Assembly (NCBI GenBank): GCA_024642205.1
Contig: JAHEBQ010000029.1
Coordinates: forward strand, 1-64,000
Direction: 5' to 3'
Length of the DNA stretch: 64,000 bases
Source of the DNA: Planctomycetaceae bacterium
Lineage (GTDB): Bacteria; Planctomycetota; Planctomycetia; Pirellulales; Pirellulaceae
Below, piece by piece: positions 57,201 to 64,000 of the stretch; position 1 is the stretch's first letter; every line of letters begins with the position of its first letter. Under the pieces are notes generated by a model. It ran no database searches. It was not told the DNA's origin and was given only the letters and a program-made list of their open reading frames with translations. The position numbers and the translations under genes were made by a program.

Positions 57201-57798
57201 CGGCGCCCTGAAGCTGTGGTTTCTGGATATCCACATTGTTGTTCATGATTTCAAGAAAATATCGATCACCGAACAGGTTGTGGAACCATTGAGCAACCTC
57301 TTTAGCCTCAGCAAAACTCTCTTCCGCACCGTTGCCCGAGTTCTTGAGGATCGCGCGACTGAATTCGCTCGATACACAGCCACTCAAGCAGATAATGCCT
57401 TCGTGGTAAGATTCCAGCAGTTCCTTATCAATGCGCGGCTTGAAATAAAAACCGTCGAGACTCGCGTGCGAAGCCATCTTGACGAGGTTTTTGAAACCAG
57501 TCGCGTTTTGACAAAGCAGCGTCAAGTGATAACTTGAATCACGCCCCTTGCCACTCGATCTGCTCTTGCGACTGCCGGGCGCAATGTAGGCTTCATAGCC
57601 AATGATTGGATTGATACCCTTCGCTTTGCATGCTCGATAGAATTCCAGGGCACCGTGCATATTCCCGTGATCCGTCAGCGCCAAGGCATTCATGCCGTGA
57701 TCGACGGTTCTCTGAACGAGTTTGGGTATCGAACTCGCTCCGTCGAGCAGGCTATAGTGACTGTGACAGTGAAGATGGACGAAGGGACGATCGGACAT
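54229..57798 (-). CDS. dnaE: DNA polymerase III alpha subunit
   Basis: This 1189-residue replicative polymerase is of the DnaE1 type. The N-terminal PHP domain begins HLHCHSHYSLLDGASS and ALALTDHGNMHG. The polymerase palm has the three-Asp catalytic set in APDIDIDFCKERRG (near residue 412). Further blocks include GTHAAAVVISDGPLTDYVPL, FNKSHSTAYAAIAWQTAYLK and a C-terminal OB-fold (VVLQGRLDYRGGDEANLIVD). Length and order match the family. It synthesises the leading and lagging strands with the clamp. It is convergent with the Rieske gene and divergent from the coiled-coil gene. Confidence 0.97.
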   Translation of the reverse strand: MSDRPFVHLHCHSHYSLLDGASSIPKLVQRTVDHGMNALALTDHGNMHGALEFYRACKAKGINPIIGYEAYIAPGSRKSRSSGKGRDSSYHLTLLCQNATGFKNLVKMASHASLDGFYFKPRIDKELLESYHEGIICLSGCVSSEFSRAILKNSGNGAEESFAEAKEVAQWFHNLFGDRYFLEIMNNNVDIQKPQLQGAVEIANQVGLPLVATSDCHYVDREDAEAQDVMLCINMGKFRTDTQRMKMEGDQFYLRPPEEMYRHFPGLEDAVARSQQIADTVDIQLELGERYFPVFDLPPERSPEDELRDLCLAGLNDRYEGNEEMKPNGELSEAVMARLNRELEVINKLGFANYFLICWDFVEQARQRDIPSTARGSGVGAIVCYALYLSHVCPIKYCLLFERFLDENRLEAPDIDIDFCKERRGEIIRYVKEKYGEDSVAQIGTFGTMKARAAIKDVGRALGIPLARVNQITSMVPDQLGISLQQAIDSSDELKNVYEGDPEIAELIDFALKLEGLARNVGTHAAAVVISDGPLTDYVPLGRVAGKDDVITQWSMNDVEDAGLLKMDFLGLRTLTILSNTVKLIKQTTGQTVNTLDFPLDDPATFSLLQSGDTKGVFQLESGGIRDLLQKMKPDHFRDIIATAALYRPGPLEGGMVQQYIDVKHGRRPAEYKLDVLKEILEETHGVMVYQEQVMQILNRLGKIPLAAAYTCIKAISKKKEKIIAANHEEYMAGAIEQGLSKKDAQEMWDMILKFAGYGFNKSHSTAYAAIAWQTAYLKAHYPVEFMAALLTGDIPGRNFTSKDSLVEHMEDCDRMNVEVMPPCVNQSGVDFTVADGKIHFAMSAIKGCGGSAAAAIVEERERKGPYKDIFDFCERIESSKCNRSSIETLIKAGAMDCFGARRSQLSAVIDRALQAGAAILADKKSGQKSLFGGEDDVDESADVAVALPEMDEWEERSLLNSEKEVLGFYLTSHPLSQFEEQLARYCSHKTSGLAGTKDRDRVSLGGMISAVKHSHVKNPRDANSPTKYVMFDLEDVDGAIRCILWPQEFALQGEAVQADAIVVLQGRLDYRGGDEANLIVDKIIPIDQLDQNLTHGMKIMIDQQTHGEAALKTAYEILRGYPGNRQLKIEVILENGMRVEMDSNKRIDINDQLTSRLTDLLGKTSVEMLIDRKTLSAKAEPKKWNRKS

Positions 57799-58158
57799 TT
57801 CAGAGGATTGCCTCGAATGTAAAAACAGACGACCTCGAATTCACGACGGTCGACGGGTTGCAAGAACAGGTTTTCACGAGCCCTGATTTTAGCAAATGGA
57901 CTGATTTTGCCTATCGAGCGACAAACCCGGATGGACTTCAATGACCAATCTCTCGCGAGGGCTGATTCGGCAACCGGTTGCGAAGAAAACGTTTTTAACG
58001 GTTTTTCCGACCGGTCGTTAATTCGAGCAAATTTCTATCGGCTCGTTCGGAATCTTCGACCTATGTTTCAACGTAGGAAACTTGCCACAAATGCTCTGCT
58101 GCCAGACTTCCTGCCTGTTTTGTCGCCACGTCCAAGACGTTGTTGAATCAATCGAACC
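57799..58158. other. Divergent intergenic region, dnaE / coiled-coil gene
   Basis: These 360 nt lie between divergent genes and should contain both promoters. CCTATG-TTTCAA-CGTAGG at 58060-58077 forms a 6-bp hairpin with one G-T pair. Only tiny open frames are present and none is convincing. Confidence 0.3.
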
Positions 58159-58965
58159 ATGTCAACTACATCCCAAAATTCGAATTTATCTCAAACGCCA
58201 AGCGAAGCTGCGGTCATTCTTGAGCATGTCGAAATGCTGTTGGCAATCCGCGAAGAAGAAAACGCAAGTAGACCCGACGACTTCCGACAGTTACTGGACG
58301 CCCAAACGACCCAAATAGCAGAATCGTTGCAGAATCAAATCGAGAAACGGTTTGAAATACTCGAAAGCCAAATCGAGAATGTCAACGACACAATCACGGG
58401 AGTCTTCAAATTTCAAATCGAACAGATGTTTGAAGATCTGACTTCAAAAATCACGCAGCTCTACCAGGGTAACGGGCAGCAGAAATCTGAACTTGAATTA
58501 CCGACTGTCGTGTCGAAGTCAAACGACACTGCTTCACATTGGCACAAACAAAAGGAAGCCATGCTTTCGAAGTACGGGATCGACCCTGACTATCGCCCCG
58601 TCATGGATCTTCCCAGAAAGCCCGTTCCGGAAACTCCTCCATCGGAACCGGCGCCCGTGGAACCCGCATCCGTCGAGTCGGTCTCTGTGATACCGGAAGC
58701 CGATGCCGCGGCCATCGAAGAACTGAAAGAACGGCTAAACGCCAAACTCAGGGAAACGGAAATCGAACTTTCGATTGGGCGCGCCAAAATCAGCCAACAA
58801 CGTGCTTTGCTGGACGAAGAACAGGTCGAATTTGACCGTCGGGCGAAACTCATCGAAGAAAAGTATCAAGCCCTCATGAGTGCTCCAAGTCGGCGTGTTG
58901 GATTCTTCAAATGGCTCTGGCAGCATCTTAAGCCAAAACCGCCCCAGGCAAACGACAGGGCTTAA
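58159..58965 (+). CDS. Coiled-coil protein of unknown function
   Basis: This 268-residue soluble protein has a heptad-like helical region of Gln/Glu/Ile (QTTQIAESLQNQIEKRFEIL, about residues 49-68) at the front. A Pro/Glu/Val-rich linker with PxEP repeats (PPSEPAPVEPASVESVSVIP) follows, then a second coiled coil (about 187-240) and a short aromatic, basic C terminus (RRVGFFKWLWQHLKPKPPQ) that could bind a membrane. There is no signal peptide. The two coiled coils joined by a linker suggest a structural or scaffold role. It lies upstream of the DUF11 gene in the same direction, with a 297-nt gap. Confidence 0.7.
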   Translation: MSTTSQNSNLSQTPSEAAVILEHVEMLLAIREEENASRPDDFRQLLDAQTTQIAESLQNQIEKRFEILESQIENVNDTITGVFKFQIEQMFEDLTSKITQLYQGNGQQKSELELPTVVSKSNDTASHWHKQKEAMLSKYGIDPDYRPVMDLPRKPVPETPPSEPAPVEPASVESVSVIPEADAAAIEELKERLNAKLRETEIELSIGRAKISQQRALLDEEQVEFDRRAKLIEEKYQALMSAPSRRVGFFKWLWQHLKPKPPQANDRA

Positions 58966-59075
58966 ACAAAAACCATCCTGTTCCGACGACCGAATCAACT
59001 TCTCAATCGGCTCGCCACAGACTCGACCGAACGCTAGCATCTCGGAACCCGACTTTCGTGGCGTCTGAACTCGAC

Positions 59076-59092
59076 TCGACCGCTGCGGTCGA
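59076..59092. repeat. Perfect inverted repeat in the gap before the DUF11 gene
   Basis: TCGACCG-CTG-CGGTCGA gives a 7-bp stem with a 3-nt loop and no T run. It could be a regulatory hairpin or operator. The rest of the 58966-59262 gap holds no gene. Confidence 0.35.
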
Positions 59093-59262
59093 CCAACTGC
59101 TATTGTCGTAGCAGGTATCCATCTGGTATCCAACCCTCGCCTGTAGCGTCGCTTCGGTTTTTCGCCATCCTGTTTTTTGCGCTCATTAACCCGCGACTCG
59201 GCACTTAATACTAACGGCATGGACGCCGACGAGTCATTTGTTTTCACGAATTTGACGGATCC

Positions 59263-62115
59263 GTGAACGACATTCGCGTCTCCGACCGACATGCCATTGC
59301 ATTTCCCGAATCGGACTCATGTGACAGGCCGCATGAGTTCAAAATGGAATTGATGTCAATGTCCGAACCTGAACAAGACGAAGTTGCCGCCCCGCGACTC
59401 TCCAAAGCAATGCTTGGTCGAATTCTGGCCGTAGGTTTTTTTGTTGTCTTGGGCACCTTTGCTGTCATTCAGTCAATGAGAGTCGCCTCTCCAAATGCGA
59501 CCAATGCAACCGTTCGGTTGACACCCGCAAATCCGGGCAGTGATGGCAAGATACCCGAAGCACCGATTGGCGATACCGCAGCCATCGTCAAGGACGGCGT
59601 AGAAAATCCAGTAAATTCGCTGATATCCAACGTCAGCAAAATCGACGACTCCAAGACCACTGGCTTCGAACCGAAGCAGTTCACACCGCCAACGGGAAAC
59701 CTGAACAAAAACGCCACGCCACCGGCCAGCCAAGCGTTCGCCGGCTCAACGTTTGGTTCGTCTCCGGCCAACGCCTTCAATCCGTCGAAATCATTCACAC
59801 CTCCGGATCACCAAAAAAATGTTTCAGAAATACCTGTCGTGACCTCCCAGCCGATTGCGAAACCACCCACACGCTACGCCCAAGTGGACTCCGGCATTCC
59901 AATTATTGGAAACAACAGTGGCTTTGGAACACTCCAGGAGTCTCCTTCAACGAAACCGCCAAACGTACCCTCAAACAGTTTCGGCAACAACTCGGTCGCA
60001 AACCCATTGAACACGGCTGCCAAAACGACTGACGACACGGCCGCGGATCTCAAATCAAGCGTCTCCAATGCCGCTAGTGACTTGCTACGAAGCGCGAGCG
60101 AAAAAAGCGCGAGCGAAAAAAGCGCTGCCGCGGCCGGGTCATTGAAGCCAGACTTGGGCGGCGGATTCGGGCCAGGAATCCCGAAAACAACGGACGCGTT
60201 CAGTAGCCCGGCAGCGATCCAGTCGAAATCCGCGTTCGACCCACCCCAACTTCAACCCAAAGTTCAATCAGGTTTTGGCGATCGCCCAACCGCGTCCCCT
60301 GAAGCACTGCAGAAACTTGATTCCGCGACTGCCGCCAAGGACGAAAACTCCGGGTCCGGTGGAGCTGGAAACCTTCAACCGGTTCGTCCCATCACTTCCC
60401 GGTTGTCCAACAACGGTGAGGCAACCGCACCAACAAACACCAACCCATTTGCCGATTCCAAGCCCCAGTTGAACACGCTAACCAACCAGGGCCAAGACGT
60501 TTCCGTCATGCAGCGGTCGAGCGTACCGGTTCAGCCAATTTCCTCCAGCCTGGCGAACATCCGGCGAAACCCGACCAGCCAACCAAGTCCGGCCAGCCCC
60601 TTTGGAAACGACAACACACCAGATGCCCGGCTCAATGACCTCAACAGCCGACCGGGTAGCAACCAATCCACTCCGGCGTCCAATGCCAGTTTGCTCACGA
60701 AAAACGTGCCCGGCGATCGACAACTCGACGGTATTCAGGCACCGGCTTTGACCGTCGAAAAGCTGTCGCCGCGGGAAATCCAGGTCAACCAAATTGCCGA
60801 CTTCGAGATCGTCGTCAAAAACGTTGGCCGGATGACCGCCGAGGACGTTCATGTGTTTGACGCAGTCCCGGCTGGCACGGAATTCAAAGGAGCGACCCCT
60901 GAGCCGGCGCGAATATCGCAAGACCAAACCCTCCAATGGAACCTGGGGCAACTTCGCGCCGGTCAGGAAAAACGAATCAAACTCCAGTTGAAACCCATCC
61001 AACCCGGCGAGATGGGAAGCGTGGCCCAGGTGACATTTGCCGCTCAAGCCTCGATGCGGACGCTGGTCACGAAACCGGTTTTGGAAATCGTGCATCAAAC
61101 CAACCCAACGCACCTGATCGGTGGCGATGTCGTACTGGACGTCGTCGTCACCAACAAAGGTGACGGACCTGCAAGAAACGTGATGATCCAACAGGACGTT
61201 CCCGCTCAACTGGAATTTCCCGATGGTCTGCCTGGCGGCAGCCGAGGAATCGAATACGAAGTCGGCACACTGATGCCAGGTAAGTCACGTCGCGTAAAGC
61301 TTGCACTCAAGGCCGCCGATATCGGGAAAATCCAAAATGTCATGTACGCCTCCGCTGATGGTGGGCTTCGCGCCGAACACCGATTGCCCATCGAAGTCGT
61401 TTCTCCCAATTTGGTCGCAACTAGCGAAGGGCCAACCAGACGATTTCTCAAGCGCGACGTCACACATCAGTTCAGTGTCACCAACAAGGGAACCGCCAAG
61501 GCCACCAATGTTGAATTGATTGCCAGGCTTCCCAGCGGATTGCGATACCTGCAATCCAACAACCAGGGCCGCTACGATGCCAATACCCATGCCGTTTACT
61601 GGAGCCTGGCCGAACTGGATCGGGATATCGAAGCCAAAGTCGAATTGAAAACGATGCCGGTGGATGTCGGCAATCAGCCGATCAGGTTTGAATCGGCCGC
61701 AGACCTGAACATCAGGTCCAGCATCGAACAGGCCCTCGAGGTCGAACATCTCGTCGACGTCTTCTTTGAAATCGATGACGTTGTCGATCCGATCGAAATC
61801 GGCAGTGACACCAGCTATCGGCTACGGCTCGTCAACCAGGGAACGAAAGCCGCCACCAACGTACAGCTTCAAGTCGAGTTCCCGGCGGGTTTGCAACCGA
61901 CCTCCGTTGAAGGATCACTGCGTCACAACATCGTGGGACAACAGATCGCGTTCGAACCGATCAACAGCATGAGTCCAGGTGATGAAATCGGCATTATCAT
62001 TCACGGAAAAGGCATATCCGCCGGCGACCATCGTGTGATCTTCAACATGCGTACGGATGGCCGTACGACTCCAGTTTCCAAACAGGAATCAACGCGGGTC
62101 TATGCGGACCAGTAG
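59263..62115 (+). CDS. Membrane-anchored protein with four DUF11-type repeats
   Basis: This 950-residue protein is held by one N-terminal helix (MLGRILAVGFFVVLGTFAVI, about residues 47-66). About 430 residues of Pro/Asn/Ser/Ala-rich disordered sequence follow (SFTPPDHQKNVSEIPV and SFGNNSVANPLN-type segments). Four beta-sandwich repeats of the DUF11/CARDB kind start at about residue 497: EIVVKNVGRMTAEDVHVFDA, VLDVVVTNKGDGPARNVMIQ, QFSVTNKGTAKATNVELIAR and YRLRLVNQGTKAATNVQLQV. Such repeats sit on cell-surface or adhesion proteins. The frame opens with GTG; ATG codons at 59344 and 59359 are equally possible starts and lie before the helix. Export is by the anchor, without cleavage. Confidence 0.82.
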   Translation: MNDIRVSDRHAIAFPESDSCDRPHEFKMELMSMSEPEQDEVAAPRLSKAMLGRILAVGFFVVLGTFAVIQSMRVASPNATNATVRLTPANPGSDGKIPEAPIGDTAAIVKDGVENPVNSLISNVSKIDDSKTTGFEPKQFTPPTGNLNKNATPPASQAFAGSTFGSSPANAFNPSKSFTPPDHQKNVSEIPVVTSQPIAKPPTRYAQVDSGIPIIGNNSGFGTLQESPSTKPPNVPSNSFGNNSVANPLNTAAKTTDDTAADLKSSVSNAASDLLRSASEKSASEKSAAAAGSLKPDLGGGFGPGIPKTTDAFSSPAAIQSKSAFDPPQLQPKVQSGFGDRPTASPEALQKLDSATAAKDENSGSGGAGNLQPVRPITSRLSNNGEATAPTNTNPFADSKPQLNTLTNQGQDVSVMQRSSVPVQPISSSLANIRRNPTSQPSPASPFGNDNTPDARLNDLNSRPGSNQSTPASNASLLTKNVPGDRQLDGIQAPALTVEKLSPREIQVNQIADFEIVVKNVGRMTAEDVHVFDAVPAGTEFKGATPEPARISQDQTLQWNLGQLRAGQEKRIKLQLKPIQPGEMGSVAQVTFAAQASMRTLVTKPVLEIVHQTNPTHLIGGDVVLDVVVTNKGDGPARNVMIQQDVPAQLEFPDGLPGGSRGIEYEVGTLMPGKSRRVKLALKAADIGKIQNVMYASADGGLRAEHRLPIEVVSPNLVATSEGPTRRFLKRDVTHQFSVTNKGTAKATNVELIARLPSGLRYLQSNNQGRYDANTHAVYWSLAELDRDIEAKVELKTMPVDVGNQPIRFESAADLNIRSSIEQALEVEHLVDVFFEIDDVVDPIEIGSDTSYRLRLVNQGTKAATNVQLQVEFPAGLQPTSVEGSLRHNIVGQQIAFEPINSMSPGDEIGIIIHGKGISAGDHRVIFNMRTDGRTTPVSKQESTRVYADQ
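60091..60120. repeat. Two copies of a 15-bp tandem repeat
   Basis: AGCGCGAGCGAAAAA occurs twice in tandem, encoding SASEK-SASEK in the disordered part of the DUF11 protein. A third partial copy follows. Confidence 0.9.
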
Positions 62116-62503
62116 ACCTGGTTAAAGCACTCCCTGGGATTTCGTGAGCAAGGTTCCGCTTCGCCCCGAGGAAACTGCACCTTGATGTGGAAATTCCAGA
62201 CGGTTGCGGCCAACCTGCCGAATCTTTTCGCCCGGGATGATCGGCGGACAACCAACCTCTGGTGGTCCCATACGATTCATTGTGGGGTTTCGTTTCGGCC
62301 GCCACGTCAAGACCACCAATTACCCCGCCGACCGGTACTTGGCGGGAAAATCCAGCCACTGGCTGGATTCGGTCGATCTTGGTCTGATCCAAAAAAAACC
62401 TTTCCCTCCCAATAAGCCGTTATTCAACCGGGGCAGTTCTGGTAGGATGAGCGACTCGATTTTTGCTCCCGATTGCGTCATTTACCCTTGAGTTGGAGAA
62501 ACC
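62116..62503. other. Intergenic region upstream of tpiA with a strong inverted repeat
   Basis: These 388 nt have no supported gene. AATCCAGCC-ACT-GGCTGGATT at 62349-62369 forms a perfect 9-bp hairpin with a 3-nt loop. It lacks a long T run on either strand. It could be an attenuating or RNA-stabilising element, or a weak end of the upstream transcript. Confidence 0.4.
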
Positions 62504-63268
62504 GTGAGACGACCCCTGATTGCTGGTAACTGGAAAATGAACCTTAACCGCGTCGAGTCTGTCTCGTTGGCAAGAGATTTGTCGGCAGCGGACCTGACGT
62601 CGGATGTCGATGTGCTCGTTTGCCCGCCCTACGTTTACCTCGACGCTGTTTCATCGGCCATCTCAGGAACGGGAATCTCGTTGGGTGCTCAGGACGTGTA
62701 CTTTGAATCCGCAGGTGCCTTTACAGGGGAAATCAGCCCGGCCATGCTGACCGATATCGGGTGCACGTTCGTCATTCTGGGGCATAGCGAAAGACGGCAT
62801 GTTATGGGCGAAACCGATGGATTGATCAAACGGAAAGTCCACGCAGCGCTGGCGGCCGGATTAACCCCGGTTTTGTGCGTCGGCGAATTGCTGGAAGAAC
62901 GCGAATCGGGCAAGACCCGGGAAATCGTCGAATCCCAATTCAATGGCTCATTGGCAGGATTAACGGAAGAACAGGTGCAAAAAACCGTGATCGCCTATGA
63001 GCCCGTTTGGGCCATTGGCACAGGAAAAACCGCCAGCCCACAGCAAGCACAAGAAGTCCACGCTGACCTTCGCAAGATGCTGGCGGATCGTTATAATTCC
63101 GCTACCTCCGAATCGGTTCGGATACTGTACGGCGGAAGTGTCAAGCCGGACAATGCAGCGGACCTGATGTCGCAAACCGATATTGATGGAGCTCTGGTCG
63201 GAGGTGCGTCTCTCAACGCTGAGGGATTTGCGGCAATCATCAATGCGGCCAGCGTTAGCGCCGCTTAA
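62504..63268 (+). CDS. tpiA: Triosephosphate isomerase
   Basis: This glycolytic enzyme interconverts dihydroxyacetone phosphate and glyceraldehyde 3-phosphate in the cytoplasm. It has 254 residues. All catalytic motifs are present: GNWKMN (Lys11), LGHSERR (His about 92), YEPVWAIGTG (Glu about 165), and the phosphate-binding GGSVKPDN and GALVGGASL near the end. The start is GTG with GGAG nearby. secG follows 65 nt later, an arrangement common in bacteria that probably reflects co-transcription. Confidence 0.97.
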   Translation: MRRPLIAGNWKMNLNRVESVSLARDLSAADLTSDVDVLVCPPYVYLDAVSSAISGTGISLGAQDVYFESAGAFTGEISPAMLTDIGCTFVILGHSERRHVMGETDGLIKRKVHAALAAGLTPVLCVGELLEERESGKTREIVESQFNGSLAGLTEEQVQKTVIAYEPVWAIGTGKTASPQQAQEVHADLRKMLADRYNSATSESVRILYGGSVKPDNAADLMSQTDIDGALVGGASLNAEGFAAIINAASVSAA

Positions 63269-63333
63269 ACAATGTTGGCCGGACCACCAACACCACCACT
63301 TAATTGTCACCTCGCGTGAGACGAGAAGTAAAA

Positions 63334-63891
63334 ATGATTTTGGATCAATTTGTTTCAATTGAAAATTTCGGACTCCTGGCAGACCTCAATCTTGGATTGC
63401 TGGTCATGGAAATTCTTTTGTTCTTTTCCTCCCTGTTCCTGATGCTGTTGATCCTTGTGCAACGAGGCAAAGGTGGCGGCTTGACAGGTGCCCTGGGTGG
63501 CATGGGAGGCCAGAGTGCATTTGGATCAAAGGCCGGCGATGCATTCACCAAGATCACAATCATTACCGCGGTCATCTGGATCATGTTGTGCATGGTAACG
63601 ATCGCGGCATTCAACCCTCCACCAGCTCCGAAGGCGACCGTCAATAATGACGCCGAAATTACCAGTGGAATGGGAAGCGATGAATCCGAAGCGGCCTCAA
63701 TGACCGAAGAGGATGGCGCCGTAACCGCCGAAGGTAACAATGCCGATGGCGCAGCGACCGACGATGCGTCGGCCCCTGATAGCACACCCGAAAACGAGGC
63801 GAAGGACGTGGATCCTGAAAAATCCAATGATAACACCGAGCCTACTGGTTCCGGCGAACCAGAAACCAGGTCCGATGGCGACGGAAACTAG
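63334..63891 (+). CDS. secG: SecG-like translocase subunit with a long acidic tail
   Basis: SecG assists SecYE protein export at the inner membrane. The 185-residue product has the two family helices: [20 protein letters not shown] (about residues 20-39) and [18 protein letters not shown] (about 80-97). The conserved loop [20 protein letters not shown] lies between them. After the second helix comes an acidic, Thr/Asp/Glu-rich tail of about 85 residues that typical SecG lacks. The ATG at 63334 (MILDQFVS) is preferred over a TTG 30 nt upstream. It is in a run with tpiA and yicC. Confidence 0.9.
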   Translation: MILDQFVSIENFGLLADLNLGLLVMEILLFFSSLFLMLLILVQRGKGGGLTGALGGMGGQSAFGSKAGDAFTKITIITAVIWIMLCMVTIAAFNPPPAPKATVNNDAEITSGMGSDESEAASMTEEDGAVTAEGNNADGAATDDASAPDSTPENEAKDVDPEKSNDNTEPTGSGEPETRSDGDGN

Positions 63892-63906
63892 CCCCTTTGC
63901 GGCTAG
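63888..63906 (+). terminator. Weak hairpin at the secG stop
   Basis: CTAGCC and GGCTAG form a 6-bp stem with a 7-nt loop that includes the secG stop codon. The following sequence has only three T residues, so it is at most a weak or regulatory signal before yicC. Confidence 0.3.
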
Positions 63907-63958
63907 GCTATTTCCGTTCCCTTGATCCGCCCACATTCAACGACAACCGGAGTCTGTT

Positions 63959-64000
63959 TTGTTACTCAGCATGACCGGTCACGGGCAGGCCTCCGTCCAG
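63959..64000 (+). CDS. yicC: YicC-family protein, first 14 codons only
   Basis: The window ends 14 codons into this gene. The peptide reads MLLSMTGHGQASVQ, which matches the YicC N terminus (consensus SMTGFGxA). GGAG lies six bases before a TTG start; an ATG four codons later is the alternative. YicC proteins are endoribonucleases. Position after tpiA-secG fits a planctomycete gene order. Confidence 0.8.
   Translation, partial: MLLSMTGHGQASVQ

Noticed and set aside
1..64000. tRNA, rRNA, CRISPR arrays, insertion sequences and attachment sites
   Set aside because: Intergenic regions were read for T-loop sequences, spaced repeats and transposase-like proteins and none was found. Small or divergent elements could be missed by eye.

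Overview
The window reads as chromosomal DNA of a planctomycete, most likely from the Pirellulales. This is inferred from gene content, not from a marker-gene tree. Supporting signs are a sulfatase, an exported protein with the planctomycete-type N-terminal ERLEARNLLA motif, a long MoxR/von Willebrand factor A (VWA) operon, many large low-complexity envelope proteins, an LPS gene (kdsB), a one-subunit-anchor succinate dehydrogenase, and a tpiA-secG-yicC run. Genes are often fused by 1-4 nt start/stop overlaps, and GTG or TTG starts are common. I saw no rRNA, tRNA, CRISPR array, transposase, integrase or phage gene.

Layout. 1-1.2 kb: kdsB and the start of pyrG (minus). 1.7-5.2 kb: sdhCAB (plus). 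5.4-11.1 kb: a HAD hydrolase, a lipoprotein, and a TPR / HD-domain / small basic ORF / pterin dehydratase run (all minus). 11.5-15.6 kb: a membrane pyrophosphatase of the K+-dependent type, an unexplained 360-nt gap ending in a terminator-like hairpin, and a secreted glycine-rich protein (plus). 15.8-17.9 kb: EpmA-like lysyl ligase (minus), then an ACT protein and an SRAP/HMCES-type protein (plus). 18.0-33.3 kb: eight co-oriented minus-strand genes, described below. 33.3-34.3 kb: two small unknown ORFs. 34.5-36.9 kb: a Lon-like protease. 37.1-39.7 kb: three Tad-type pseudopilin/VWA genes. 40.4-45.2 kb: a heavy-metal-type RND efflux pair. 45.4-52.1 kb: a glutamine amidotransferase, a sulfatase, a lysyl-oxidase-domain exoprotein and an esterase. 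52.2-57.8 kb: a membrane protein, a Rieske oxygenase and dnaE. 58-62 kb: a coiled-coil protein and a DUF11-repeat envelope protein. 62.5-64 kb: tpiA, secG and the start of yicC.

The best candidate for an under-described system is the 15-kb minus-strand block (18013-33329). Its order of transcription is: TPR protein with a gluzincin site, DUF4159 protein, MoxR AAA+ ATPase, DUF58/VWA protein, BatA-like VWA membrane protein, DUF4175-like coiled-coil membrane protein, a second VWA membrane protein, and a secreted legumain/caspase-like (clan CD) putative peptidase. It combines one ATPase, three proteins with intact metal-binding MIDAS motifs, one long periplasmic coiled coil and a putative protease at each end. 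Tight overlaps suggest co-translation and perhaps one envelope complex. The second highlight is the lysyl oxidase domain at 47909-51052. It keeps the exact HxxHxHxH copper motif and the Lys/Tyr pair that forms the LTQ cofactor in animal lysyl oxidases, joined to PPC and proprotein-convertase P domains.

Limits: all assignments come from reading motifs. No homology search was run, start codons are uncertain where stated, and exact domain borders are approximate.
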